A stretch of 64,000 nucleotides of DNA from contig NZ_QMKQ01000004.1 in the NCBI RefSeq assembly GCF_003287975.1, positions 124,001-188,000 on the forward strand, in the 5' to 3' direction. Shown here in pieces: positions 37,356-46,631 of the stretch. The notes beneath the pieces are model-generated. The model was given only the letters and a program-made list of their open reading frames with translations. It ran no database searches and was not told where the DNA came from. Positions within the stretch are counted from its first letter, which is position 1, and every line of letters starts with the position of its first letter. Position numbers and translations under genes: made by a program. The DNA comes from Arthrobacter sp. AQ5-05 (GTDB lineage: Bacteria; Actinomycetota; Actinomycetes; Actinomycetales; Micrococcaceae).

Positions 37356-40300
37356 GGGTCCATTCGCTTCAGCTCCAGGCCTTTGGCCCCTTCGCCAAGC
37401 GGGCAACCATCGACTTCGATGCGCTCTCCGAGGCCGGGATCTTCCTGCTCAACGGGGAGACCGGCGCCGGGAAGACCAGCGTGCTGGACGGGATCTGCTA
37501 CGCGCTCTACGGCTCGCTGCCCGGGGTGCGGACCGGGTCCAAGTCGCTGCGCAGCGACCACGCGGTCCCCGATGCGGTGCCGGAGGTCATCTGCGAATTC
37601 TCCACCGGCGGGCGGCGCTTCGAGGTCACCCGCTCCCCGGCCTGGGACAAGCCTTCAAAGCGCAGCAAAAAAGGCTTCACCACGGAGAACGCCCAATCCC
37701 GGCTGCGTGAACGCATCGACGGGGCGTGGGTGGAGAAATCCACGCGCAACGACGAGGTCGGCGACACGCTCAAGGGGATCCTGGGCCTGGACAGGGAACA
37801 GTTCACCAAGGTCGCGATGCTGCCGCAGGGCGCCTTTGCCGCGTTCCTGCGCGCCAAGGACAAGGAACGCGAGGACCTGTTGCGTTCGCTCTTCGACACC
37901 AGCGACTACGCGGCGACCGAGCGGATCCTGGGCGAGCGGCTCAACGCCGCCCGCGCCGAGGCCGAGGAGGCCGCGCGTGCCCGGACCACCACGTTGCAGA
38001 CGCTGGTGGCCGACGCCGAGACCACGCTGTTCGCACAGGTCCGCGACGCCGAGGCCGGGGAAACCGGCGAGGACAACGAGGACGACCCCGGGCAGGGCAT
38101 GGCAGCGGAGTCCGGATTGCCGCCCGAGGCCCGCGAACACCTGCAGGCCGGGGATGATGCCGGGCTTGGCACCGTGCTGCGCGAACACGTCGCCGCCACC
38201 CGCACCGCGCTGGGCGAGGCACGCAGTTCGGCCGAGGCGGAGCTCGCCGCGGCCCGGGATTCGCGGACCGCATTGGATGAGCGGGCCGCCCGGCACCGCC
38301 AGCTGGCCGAACTGGGAACCCTTCGCGCATCCCACGAGAACCGCGCCGAAGAGATTGCCGCACTCGGGGCGTTGCTGGAGGCCGATGCCCGCGCCGTCGG
38401 GCTGCGCCCGTACCACCAGCAATTGCTCGATGCCCGGACCAAGGCCGATGCGGCCCATCGCCGGCTGGCCGAGGCCATGGCCGCGATCGAATCCGGCGAG
38501 GCCCGGGCGGCACTGGATGCCCGGGACCCCGGCATCGAGACCCTGCTGGCCGCCGCGCGCAGTGCGGAGCCCGATCCCACGGCACTTGAGGCCCTGGGTG
38601 GGCATGCCGGCGAAGCGGCCAAGGCCTCCCGGGCCGCCGCCGCCCTGATCGAGGCCGCGCTGCCCGAGGAAGCCGAACTGGCCCAGGCCCGCAAGGACAT
38701 CGACGCCCTGCAGGAGGACATCGAGGCCGGCACGCAACGGCAGGCCGAGCGATCCGCCCGCATCCACGCCCTCGGGGAACAACTCCCGGTCCTGCGCACC
38801 CGGAACGCGGAACTGGCCGCGCTCGCCGAATCCGCACCGGGCCTGGAATCCGCGGTGCACGCTGCCACCGAGCGCCGCGACGCGGTGGCCGCCCGCAGCA
38901 AGGCGGAGAAGGCGCAGCTGACCGCGCACAGCGCCTGGAACAAGGCGCGCACCGGAACCCTTGAAGCCAAGGAACGGGTCGCCGCACTGGTCGCGCTGCG
39001 CCTGGAGCAGTCTGCCGCGGTCCTGGCCCAGGAGCTGGTTGACGGGGACCCGTGCCTGGTGTGCGGATCCACCACGCACCCGGAACCTGCCGCCCTGCCC
39101 GACGGCGAGCTGATCGGGGTCCGGGACATCGAGGCAGCCCAGGGCGTGCTGGCCGCGGCGGAAAAGACCGAAGAGAAACACCGTGCGGCGCTGAAGAAGG
39201 CGGACACGGCACTGGATGTCGGCCGCGGCAAGATCGGCGAGCTCTCGACCGAGGAGGCGGAGGCCGAGCTGTCGAGGGCCTCCGACGCGTTGGCAAAGGC
39301 GCGGGCCTCGGGGGCCGAATCCGCCGCCGCGGCCCTGACACTGGAAACGGCCGAAACCGAGCTCGAAACCCTGAACGCGGCACTGGCCTCGGCCGCCACC
39401 GCACTTGAGGTTGCGGCCGCCAAGAAGCAGGCCGAGGAGGCCAAGGCCATCAAGCTTGCCGCGCGCCTGGCAAGGCTGGGCAGGGACGGCCAGTCCCTGG
39501 CCGAACGCCACGCGGACCTTTCCGCCGCCGCCACCGACCTGGAAACCCTGGCCGGTGCGGTGCACGCATGCCTCGACGCGGGCACCGCACTGGAGGGTGC
39601 GCGGCTCCTGTGGGCGGGCAAGCTGGCCGGCATCGGGGCGGCGGACACCGCCGCCTGGCAGGAACAACTCCTGGACGATGCCCGGCGCACCGCCGAGCAG
39701 GCACGCGTGCGCGGGCACAACGACGCGGCCGTGCGCATCAAGACCCTGGCCGAGGCGCCGGGCATCGAACTGGCCCGCAACGAAGCGGCCGCAGGGCTTG
39801 GGGCCCCGGGCGAAGACGACATCGAGGCCGCCGGCCAGGCCGTGGACCGGGGCGCGGCGGCACGCGACGGCCTGCTGGCCCGCGACGCGGTGCTTGCCAG
39901 CTACGCCGCACGCCTGGAAGCCGCCCTTGAACGCCTCGCCGCGCTGGCCGTGGAAGCCGGCCCGGTCATCGAACGCTTCGAGACCCTCAAGGGCATTGCC
40001 GACCTGGCCCGCGGCGCGGGGGAGAACCGGTTGAAGATGACGCTGAGCACCTACGTGCTCGCCGCGCGACTGGAATCGGTGGCGCTGGCGGCAACCGAGC
40101 GGCTGCTGGCGATGACCGGGCAGCGCTACTCGCTGGTCCACGACGACACCCCGCGCGGCAACAACAAATCGGGTCTGGGCCTGCAGATCCTTGACTCCTG
40201 GACCGGGGTGCGGCGCGACACCCAGACGCTCTCCGGCGGCGAGTCGTTCATGGCCTCGCTGTCCCTGGCCCTGGGACTGGCCGATGTCATCCAGCACTCC

Positions 40301-40525
40301 TCCGGCGGCATCGACATCGAGACGCTCTTCGTCGACGAGGGCTTCGGCTCCCTGGATGCCGAGACGCTCGAGGAGGTCATGGACGCGCTGGAGAACCTGC
40401 GCAGCGGCGGACGGGTCATCGGGGTCGTCTCGCACGTGGCGGACATGAAGCAGCGCATCACCACCCAGCTGAATGTGCACAAGTCACGCACGGGTTCCAC
40501 GGTGTCGATGCAGGCGGGGGTGTGA
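37352..40525 (+). CDS. sbcC: Exonuclease SbcCD subunit C
   Basis: 1057-residue Rad50/SMC-like ATPase. Walker A in NGETGAGKTSVLDG (about residue 34), long Ala/Glu-rich coiled-coil arms, a zinc hook CLVC (C568, C571), signature LSGGESFMASLSLALGLAD and Walker B TLFVDEGFGSLD at the C-terminus. It bridges DNA ends and powers the SbcD nuclease. The 3.2-kb reading frame is intact, which is useful evidence that base calling in the window is good. It overlaps sbcD by 4 nt. Confidence 0.96.
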   Translation: MRVHSLQLQAFGPFAKRATIDFDALSEAGIFLLNGETGAGKTSVLDGICYALYGSLPGVRTGSKSLRSDHAVPDAVPEVICEFSTGGRRFEVTRSPAWDKPSKRSKKGFTTENAQSRLRERIDGAWVEKSTRNDEVGDTLKGILGLDREQFTKVAMLPQGAFAAFLRAKDKEREDLLRSLFDTSDYAATERILGERLNAARAEAEEAARARTTTLQTLVADAETTLFAQVRDAEAGETGEDNEDDPGQGMAAESGLPPEAREHLQAGDDAGLGTVLREHVAATRTALGEARSSAEAELAAARDSRTALDERAARHRQLAELGTLRASHENRAEEIAALGALLEADARAVGLRPYHQQLLDARTKADAAHRRLAEAMAAIESGEARAALDARDPGIETLLAAARSAEPDPTALEALGGHAGEAAKASRAAAALIEAALPEEAELAQARKDIDALQEDIEAGTQRQAERSARIHALGEQLPVLRTRNAELAALAESAPGLESAVHAATERRDAVAARSKAEKAQLTAHSAWNKARTGTLEAKERVAALVALRLEQSAAVLAQELVDGDPCLVCGSTTHPEPAALPDGELIGVRDIEAAQGVLAAAEKTEEKHRAALKKADTALDVGRGKIGELSTEEAEAELSRASDALAKARASGAESAAAALTLETAETELETLNAALASAATALEVAAAKKQAEEAKAIKLAARLARLGRDGQSLAERHADLSAAATDLETLAGAVHACLDAGTALEGARLLWAGKLAGIGAADTAAWQEQLLDDARRTAEQARVRGHNDAAVRIKTLAEAPGIELARNEAAAGLGAPGEDDIEAAGQAVDRGAAARDGLLARDAVLASYAARLEAALERLAALAVEAGPVIERFETLKGIADLARGAGENRLKMTLSTYVLAARLESVALAATERLLAMTGQRYSLVHDDTPRGNNKSGLGLQILDSWTGVRRDTQTLSGGESFMASLSLALGLADVIQHSSGGIDIETLFVDEGFGSLDAETLEEVMDALENLRSGGRVIGVVSHVADMKQRITTQLNVHKSRTGSTVSMQAGV

Positions 40526-40632
40526 CCGGGACCCTTGTGGCCCTCCGATAGACTGTTCGGTGGTTGCAAAGGGTTTTGTGTAGCGGGAGGCAGGGACGGT
40601 ACACGCGTGTATGTGGAGTGCCCGTCATCACC

Positions 40633-41904
40633 ATGAGTAATTCCGTTTCCAGGAAATCAACACCCCAGACCTCGCCCTATGCGGCGCTTCCGCCGCTGGT
40701 CGGCTGGGCCTTCTTCCCCCTGGGCTTCTTCGCCCGCCTGCCGCTGGCCATGTTGACCATCGGGTCGATGACCCTGCTGATCGACTCGACCGGCTCCTAC
40801 ACGGCCGGCGGCATGGCCGCTGCCATGGTCGGGATCGGTTCGGCCGTGGGAGGGCCCACCATCGGCTACCTCTCGGACCGCTTCGGCCAGCGCCGCGTGC
40901 TGGTCCCGGTGGCAGTGGCCCAGGCGATCCTGATCACCGCGCTGCTCTGGTTCGGGGGCGCCGGCCCGCTGGCGCCGCTGGGCGTCATCGTGCTGCTGGC
41001 CATCCTGGCCGGGGCCACCGGCCCGCAGGTCGGCCCGCTGGCCCGCGTGCGCTGGATGGCGCTGACCCGCAAGCGCGAAACCGGGGGACGAGAGCTATCC
41101 GCGGCCCTGAGCTACGAATCGATGGTCGACGAACTGGGCTTCGTGCTCGGTCCGGCGGCCGTGGGCCTGTTTGCCGCATTGGTTGCACCCTGGCTGCCGC
41201 TGGCGATCGCAGCGGTCCTGACCATCGTCCTGGTCCCGCTCTTCGCGGTGCACCGCACCGAAAAGGCCGTGCTGCCCGCGGTGAAGAACGCCGTGAAGAC
41301 GAAGCTGGGCGCGCAGCAGGTCACCGGGATTTCCTTCGCCGTGGCCGGCATGATCGGCATGGGCACCTTCTTCGGGGCCAGCGCCGCCGGAACCCTGGCC
41401 TTTGCCGGGGCACTGGGCAACGCCAACATCGGCGGGCTGCTGTACGCCGCGGTCGGGTTCACCTCCGCGATCGCCGCGCTCTCGGTGGCCTTCTGGCCCA
41501 GCGGGTGGCCGCAAGCCAGCCGCTGGCTGGCCGCGGGGATCTTCATGGTTCCTGCCGCCCTGGCCCTGCAGCTTCCCGGGGATCTTGTCCCGATGATCGC
41601 CGCCCTGCTGCTTGTGGGCATCCCCGTGGGCCCGGTGCTGGTCACGATCTTCACCCTCGGCGGGGAAATCGCCCCGCGTGAGCGCCTGTCCACGGTCATG
41701 ACGCTGCTGTCCTCGGGGATCGTGGTGGGCACCGCCATCGGCAACTCGTTGGCCGGGCTGCTGGCCGATTCCCACGGCTATGCCGGCGCCTACGCGGTGG
41801 CTGCCGGGGCCGCCGGGTTGATCCTGGCTGCCGGCATCGCGATGGCGCTCCTGCGCCAGCACCAGCGCCGCACCATGCTCGCTGGCAACGGCCCGCGCGC
41901 CTGA
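40633..41904 (+). CDS. MFS transporter
   Basis: 423 residues, about 12 helices; first-half motif GYLSDRFGQRRVL. No substrate signature recognised; the EmrB- or sugar-type residues are absent. ATG 40633 was preferred over upstream in-frame starts because the N-terminal basic leader (MSNSVSRKSTPQTSPYAALPPLVGWAF) is typical. A TAGACT lies about 80 nt upstream as a possible -10. A strong bidirectional terminator follows. Confidence 0.83.
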   Translation: MSNSVSRKSTPQTSPYAALPPLVGWAFFPLGFFARLPLAMLTIGSMTLLIDSTGSYTAGGMAAAMVGIGSAVGGPTIGYLSDRFGQRRVLVPVAVAQAILITALLWFGGAGPLAPLGVIVLLAILAGATGPQVGPLARVRWMALTRKRETGGRELSAALSYESMVDELGFVLGPAAVGLFAALVAPWLPLAIAAVLTIVLVPLFAVHRTEKAVLPAVKNAVKTKLGAQQVTGISFAVAGMIGMGTFFGASAAGTLAFAGALGNANIGGLLYAAVGFTSAIAALSVAFWPSGWPQASRWLAAGIFMVPAALALQLPGDLVPMIAALLLVGIPVGPVLVTIFTLGGEIAPRERLSTVMTLLSSGIVVGTAIGNSLAGLLADSHGYAGAYAVAAGAAGLILAAGIAMALLRQHQRRTMLAGNGPRA

Positions 41905-41926
41905 CCGCAACCGCGCGGAACCAACG

Positions 41927-41975
41927 GCGGGTGCCGGCACCGAGGAAGTGCTCCTCGTGCCGGCGCCCGCTTTTT
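41927..41975. terminator. Bidirectional terminator MFS / IclR gene
   Basis: GCGGGTGCCGGCACCGAGGA (41927-41946) pairs with TCCTCGTGCCGGCGCCCGC (41952-41970) with one bulge, followed by TTTTT (41971-41975). It separates two convergent genes. Confidence 0.9.
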
Positions 41976-41992
41976 CGCTTTCCGGGGCGGGA

Positions 41993-42724
41993 TCAGGCCA
42001 GTTCGGCCTCGATGGCCAGCGCCGCGGCCTTCATCCGGGCGCCGATGGCAGGGACCTCGCTGGTGTTCGATCCGGTGCTGTAGACCACCGCGACGGCCGC
42101 CGGAAGCCGGCCGGGTACGTTGATGGGAGCGGCCACGGAGGACAGTCCCGGGATGACCTCGTCGATGCTGGTGGCGTAGCCCTGGGCCCGGGCCACTGCG
42201 GCGTTCTGCCGGTACGGGGTCTCGTGGTTCAGGGCGTTCCACTGGGCCTGGGTAAGCGTGGACTGCATGGCGATGCCCGGCGCCCCGTGCCCGAAGGGGT
42301 GCCGGGTGCCGGGGTGCTGGACCACCGCGGCATGCACGTGGCGCGGCTCGACCGTCACCAGCGTGGTGCAGTCGGGCTGGTCCCACACGGCAATGAAGGC
42401 ACACATTTTCAGTTCGTTGGCCAGCACCGTCAGCTCGGGCAGCGCCGCGCTTTGCAGGTCGCGCTGCACCCCGCGGGCCAGCACCGCCAGCCCGGGGGCC
42501 CCGTGCACCCGGCCGGACTCGTCGCGGGTGACCAGGCGGTGGGATTCGAGGGTGCGCAGAATCCGGTAGGCAATCGAGCGGTGCACACCCATGTCGGCTG
42601 CCAGCTCCGCAATGGTCCGCGGGCCGTCGGCCTCGGCCAGGATCTCGAGCATGCGGATGCCGCGGGACAGGGTCTGCGATGCCGGGGCGGGGGTGCTGGG
42701 GGCAGTCATGGGTTTGGTGGCCAT
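41993..42724 (-). CDS. IclR-family transcriptional regulator
   Basis: 243 residues. N-terminal winged helix (about 20-85; TLSRGIRMLEILAEADGPRTIAELAADMGVHRSIAYRILRTLESHRLV) and C-terminal IclR effector domain (about 95-240; GTRHPFGHGAPGIAMQ, IPGLSSVAAPI). Divergent from hpaC, with an inverted repeat of the IclR type between them, so it probably controls the HPA hydroxylase genes in response to an aromatic acid. Confidence 0.9.
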   Translation of the reverse strand: MATKPMTAPSTPAPASQTLSRGIRMLEILAEADGPRTIAELAADMGVHRSIAYRILRTLESHRLVTRDESGRVHGAPGLAVLARGVQRDLQSAALPELTVLANELKMCAFIAVWDQPDCTTLVTVEPRHVHAAVVQHPGTRHPFGHGAPGIAMQSTLTQAQWNALNHETPYRQNAAVARAQGYATSIDEVIPGLSSVAAPINVPGRLPAAVAVVYSTGSNTSEVPAIGARMKAAALAIEAELA

Positions 42725-42807
42725 CCTCTGGGGAATCGTGCGACGTGGCGTGCCGGGTCCCGGCGGGGGTTGTTGGGCAACCGGTGCTGGGCTATGGTGC
42801 AGATACA

Positions 42808-42842
42808 GTTCTTTATTGGAACCATACGTTCGATATTAGAAC
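42808..42842. promoter_or_regulatory. Putative IclR operator upstream of hpaC
   Basis: An AT-rich patch with outer arms GTTCT / AGAAC (42808-42812 and 42838-42842) and inner arms GGAAC / GTTCG (42818-42822, 42828-42832), i.e. nested inverted repeats of the TGGAAnnnTTCCA type. It sits in the 174-nt gap between the divergent IclR and hpaC genes. Confidence 0.6.
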
Positions 42843-42898
42843 ATTTCCTCCTTCGTTGCGAGGAATCGAACGGCCGGAAATGAATGCAGGGGCACGCC

Positions 42899-43438
42899 AT
42901 GATCGTTCCGCGCAACCGGGAAGCCGCAGAGGGCGGCATTCCGCGCAGGATCGATGCCTCAACATTGCCACATTTCCGCGGCAGCCTCGGGCGTTTTGCC
43001 ACAGGAGTCGCCATCGTGACCTTTGACGGGGCAACCCGCCGGCACGGGATCACCGTCAATTCCTTCACCTCCGTCTCCATGGACCCACCGCTGGTGCTGG
43101 TGTCCATCGCCCGCAAGTCCAGGGCCCACGACGAACTGGCCAACAACCCATTCACCGTGAACATCCTGGGTGCCGAGCAAAAGGAGCTGGCCCTTCACTT
43201 CGCCGGCCGCCCGAGCCACGATCCTGCCTGGATCGAGGGGGAGATTGCCCCGCGGCTGGCCGGGGTCCTCGCTTATTTCTCGTGCACCCCGTGGGCCGCC
43301 TACGACGGCGGGGACCACACCCTGTACCTGGGTCAGGTCCAGGATTTCAACTACCGCCGTGGCGACGCACTGGCCTTCGCCAACTCCGCCTTCACCACCA
43401 TCCCCGAAAGCCAACTGGGCGTCGAGGAGCTGCTCTAG
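42899..43438 (+). CDS. hpaC: Flavin reductase, HpaC-like component of HPA monooxygenase
   Basis: 179 residues. Flavin reductase-like, FMN/FAD-binding split-barrel: FRGSLGRFATGVAIVTFDG, GITVNSFTSVSMDPPLVLVSIARKS, SHDPAWIEGE, and a final FNYRRGDALAF strand. It supplies FADH2 to the oxygenase component encoded next (HpaB, broken here). ATG 42899 (AGGGG 7 nt upstream) was preferred to ATG 42884. It might also serve other flavin-dependent oxygenases. Confidence 0.85.
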   Translation: MIVPRNREAAEGGIPRRIDASTLPHFRGSLGRFATGVAIVTFDGATRRHGITVNSFTSVSMDPPLVLVSIARKSRAHDELANNPFTVNILGAEQKELALHFAGRPSHDPAWIEGEIAPRLAGVLAYFSCTPWAAYDGGDHTLYLGQVQDFNYRRGDALAFANSAFTTIPESQLGVEELL

Positions 43439-43519
43439 GTCCGCGCGCCCCGCTGGGCCCTTCCCGCACAGCACCGCAACATCCGAAGATCGCCCACCAC
43501 GCAAGAAGCGGTCTTCACC

Positions 43520-44910
43520 ATGGGAATCCGAACCGGCCAACGGTTCAGGGACAAGCTCGATGCGATGAACCCACACCTCGTGATCGACGGGGAGGTGGTT
43601 TCGAAGAACCTCATGCAGCATCCCGCCTTCAAGAACCTGGCGCCGACCTACGCCAAGCTCTTTGACATGCAGCACGACCCGGCGTACCAGGACGCCCTGA
43701 CCTGCACCTCGCCCACCACCGGACAGAAGGTCAACGCCTCCTTCCCCCTCCCGCGCACCAAGGAGGACCCGGCCAACGCCGGGCCGCGACCAACACCTGG
43801 GCGCAGTACTCCAACGGATTTCTGGGCCGCACCGCCGACCACAGGAACTGGGCGCTCACCGCCCTGGCCGGCGCCAAGACCTGCTTCGCCCAGGCCGACC
43901 CGGTCTGCGGGGAACGCATCGAGGCGTACTGCCGGTTCGCGCGCGAAACGACCTGCTGGCCACCCGCACGCTGATCCCGCCGCGGGTCAACCGCCCGGTC
44001 TCCGGATCCGAGCAGCTCGGCGGGCAGCTCACCGCCCGCATCGTGGAGGAACGCTCCGACGGCGTGATCATCAACGGAGCCAGGATGCCGGCCACCATTG
44101 CCCCGATCTCCGACGAGCTTCTGGTCTTCCCCTCCACGGTGCTGCGCGGCACCCCGGAGGACGCCGCGCACCCCTTCGCCCTGGCGGTGCCCAACGATAC
44201 CCCGCGGCTGCGCTACCTTTGCCGCACCGGATTGCACAACGGCGGGAACACCCACGACGAGCCGCTTGCAGTGCGCTTCGACGAGATCGACGCGGTGGTG
44301 GCGTTCGACGACGTGTTCATGCCCAACGAGCGGATCTTCCTGCCCGGGCACGCCGAGCTGTGCAACGCCTGGTGGGTGGACACCGGTGCCGGAGCGCTGA
44401 TGACCCGCCAGGTCGTCACCCGCACCGTGGCCAAGTCCGCATTCTTCCCCGGGCTGGCCTCGGAGATCGGCAAGGCGCTGGTGGTGGCCGCCGAGGCGCA
44501 GGCCGCGCTGGGCGTCGACCGGGTGCTGCTGCCCGCCGGGACACGCTGAACGCGGCACGGAACCGGTACCCGAAGGTTTCCCAGCGCTTTCCGGAGATCA
44601 TTCGCATGATGTGCGCCTCGGGACTGGCGGCGCTGCCCGGGCAGACGGACCTGGAAGTGGCGGGCGAGGACATCGCCAAGTACCGGCAGGGCAAGCCGCT
44701 GACCGGCCCCGAGCGCATTGCGCTGTTCAAGCTGCCCTGCGACGCCTCGAGCACCGGGTTCGCCGGGCGCCAATCGCTCTACGAGTACTTCTTCTGCGGC
44801 GACCCGGTGCGCATGGCCGGGGCCATGGTCAACGGCCACGACCGCGAGCCGGTGCGTGCCAGGGTGCGCGAGTTCCTGGCCCGCGACCGGGACCCGCGTG
44901 CGCAGCCGAG
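43520..44910 (+). pseudogene. hpaB: Broken 4-hydroxyphenylacetate 3-monooxygenase oxygenase component
   Basis: Four consecutive segments of one HpaB read in shifting frames: MGIRTGQRFRDKLDAMNPHL to PRTKEDPANA; NTWAQYSNGFLGRTADH to YCRFARE; NDLLATRTLIPP to LLPAG; TLNAARNRYPK to the C-terminus (YEYFFCGDPVRMAGAMVNGHDREP). The joins lie near 43776 (missing C), 43946-43948 (A run one short) and 44538 (missing C); three single losses bring the last segment back to the first frame. About 25-40 residues are also missing after LASEI (near 44465). Together they rule out a functional full-length product. Flavin-dependent hydroxylation of HPA to homoprotocatechuate would fail unless another copy exists. 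Confidence 0.85.
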
Positions 44911-45008
44911 CTGTTGCGTCGCGGTCCTCCTGCGTGGTGTCGGGCGCCGGAGCGGTACGGATCCCGCGCCGAGCGGATGCGCGGACGCACCCCGGGCTGC
45001 GGGGCGAG

Positions 45009-45072
45009 GTGAGTTAACTCACGATCATGGGTTACCATGGTCACAGTCCAATACCGTCCGAACGGTCGGTAT
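45009..45072. promoter_or_regulatory. Three palindromes upstream of the MHS transporter
   Basis: GTGAGTTAACTCAC (45009-45022, perfect), GTTACCATGGTCAC (45031-45044, one mismatch) and ATACCGTCCGAACGGTCGGTAT (arms 45051-45061 and 45062-45072, 9 of 11 pairs) lie in series before a TATAAC -10 candidate at 45070-45075. They are likely sites for one or more dimeric regulators of transporter expression. Confidence 0.6.
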
Positions 45073-45116
45073 AACCACACTCACACCGCGCCTAGCGCCC
45101 AACGCTGGAGATCCCC

Positions 45117-46487
45117 ATGGCCCGCACCTCCCTGGCTGCAAGCAAGAAACGTTCCGAGGAACGTCGCGTCCTTGCCGGCACGCTGGTCGGCACCACCATC
45201 GAGTGGTACGACTTCTTCATTTTTGCCCAGCTCACCGCCACCTTGCTGAGCCCGCTGTTCCTGGAACCACTGAGCAAGTCGAACCCGGGCTTCGGCCAGA
45301 TCCTGGCCTTCGCCATGATCGGCATCTCCTTCCTTTTCCGCCCGCTGGGCGCCATCGTGGCCGGCCACCTGGGAGACAAATACGGGCGCAAGCGCATCCT
45401 TGTCGCCACCCTGATCATGATGGGCGCTGCAACCGCGCTGATCGGCCTGCTGCCGACCTACACCTCCATCGGCCTGGCGGCCCCGCTGCTGCTGGTGCTG
45501 CTGCGCATCGTCCAGGGCTTCTCCGCCGGCGGCGAATGGGGAGGCGCGGCCCTGATGGCCGTCGAGCACGCCCCGAAGAACAAGCGCGGCTACTTCGGTG
45601 CCTACCCGCAGATCGGCGTCCCGATCGGCATGATCCTGGCCACCGGCATGCTCTACATCCTGCGCACCTCGATGACCTCCGAGCAGTTCGCCGCCTGGGG
45701 CTGGCGCATCCCGTTCCTGCTCTCGGTCGTGCTGATCCTGGTCGGCTACATGATCCGCAAGGCCGTCGAGGAATCCCCGGTCTTCAAGCAGCTGGCGCTG
45801 CGCAAGGCCTCCGAGCACACCCCGCTGAAGCAGCTGTTCCAGACCAACACCAAGGAAGTCATCCAGGCCGCGCTGATCTTCATCTCCAACAACGCCGCCG
45901 GCTACCTGGTCATCGCGTTCTTCATCTCCTACACCACCAAGGTCCTGGGCATGCCGGTCGCACCGGTGCTGCTGGCCACCACCATCGGTGCTGTCGGCTG
46001 GCTGATCTTCACACTGGTCGGCGGCTGGCTCTCCGACATCCTGGGACGCCGGAACACCTTCCTGATCGGCTACGGCATCGTCTTTGTCTGGATGATCCCG
46101 ATGTTCATGCTCATCGACACCGGGTCCATCTTCCTCTACGGGCTCTCGGTCTTCGTGCTGACCACCGGCTTGGGCCTGTCCTACGGACCGCAGTCGGCCA
46201 TGTACGCCGAGATGTTCCCGGCGCACATCCGCTACTCGGGCATCTCCATCGGCTACGCCCTGGGTGCAATCCTTGGCGGTGCCTTCGCGGCGACCGTCGC
46301 CCAGATCCTGCTGGAGGAAACCGGCAAGTCGATCTCCATCGCCATCTACATCATGGTGCTTACCGTCATCTCGGTTGCCGCGGTGCTGTGGGTCGGGGAG
46401 ACCAAGGGCAACAACCTGCATGTCGAGGACGTGGACCCGGGGCTGCAGGCCGCCCACGACGCGGAGCAGCGCGACCAGCACGCCTAG
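45117..46487 (+). CDS. MHS-family MFS transporter (probable aromatic-acid importer)
   Basis: 456 residues, 12 helices. Metabolite:H+ symporter (MHS) marks: GTTIEWYDFFIFAQL at the first helix, FLFRPLGAIVAGHLGDKYGRKRILV, RIVQGFSAGGEWGGAALM, and EMFPAHIRYSGISIGYALGAI. MHS members carry shikimate, aromatic acids or proline betaine. Its position 200 nt after hpaB makes HPA or a related aromatic acid the best guess. Ribosome site GGAGA 5 nt before ATG. Confidence 0.85.
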   Translation: MARTSLAASKKRSEERRVLAGTLVGTTIEWYDFFIFAQLTATLLSPLFLEPLSKSNPGFGQILAFAMIGISFLFRPLGAIVAGHLGDKYGRKRILVATLIMMGAATALIGLLPTYTSIGLAAPLLLVLLRIVQGFSAGGEWGGAALMAVEHAPKNKRGYFGAYPQIGVPIGMILATGMLYILRTSMTSEQFAAWGWRIPFLLSVVLILVGYMIRKAVEESPVFKQLALRKASEHTPLKQLFQTNTKEVIQAALIFISNNAAGYLVIAFFISYTTKVLGMPVAPVLLATTIGAVGWLIFTLVGGWLSDILGRRNTFLIGYGIVFVWMIPMFMLIDTGSIFLYGLSVFVLTTGLGLSYGPQSAMYAEMFPAHIRYSGISIGYALGAILGGAFAATVAQILLEETGKSISIAIYIMVLTVISVAAVLWVGETKGNNLHVEDVDPGLQAAHDAEQRDQHA

Positions 46488-46538
46488 CCACCACACCCGG
46501 TGCGCACCGCGCGCACCACGCACGCGACCAACAAGCAA

Positions 46539-46596
46539 GGGGCCGAGCGGCTCCCGCTTCCCGAAAACCGGGGAACGGGAGCGGCTCGGCCCCTTT
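46539..46596. terminator. Bidirectional terminator MHS / phosphoribosyltransferase
   Basis: GGGGCCGAGCGGCTCCCGCT followed by TCCC (46539-46562) pairs with GGGAACGGGAGCGGCTCGGC followed by CCC (46571-46593), a stem of more than 20 bp, followed by TTT. It separates two convergent genes. Confidence 0.9.
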
Positions 46597-46631
46597 GCTG
46601 CCTGCACCCGGGCACTGCCCGGGGTTTCCGG

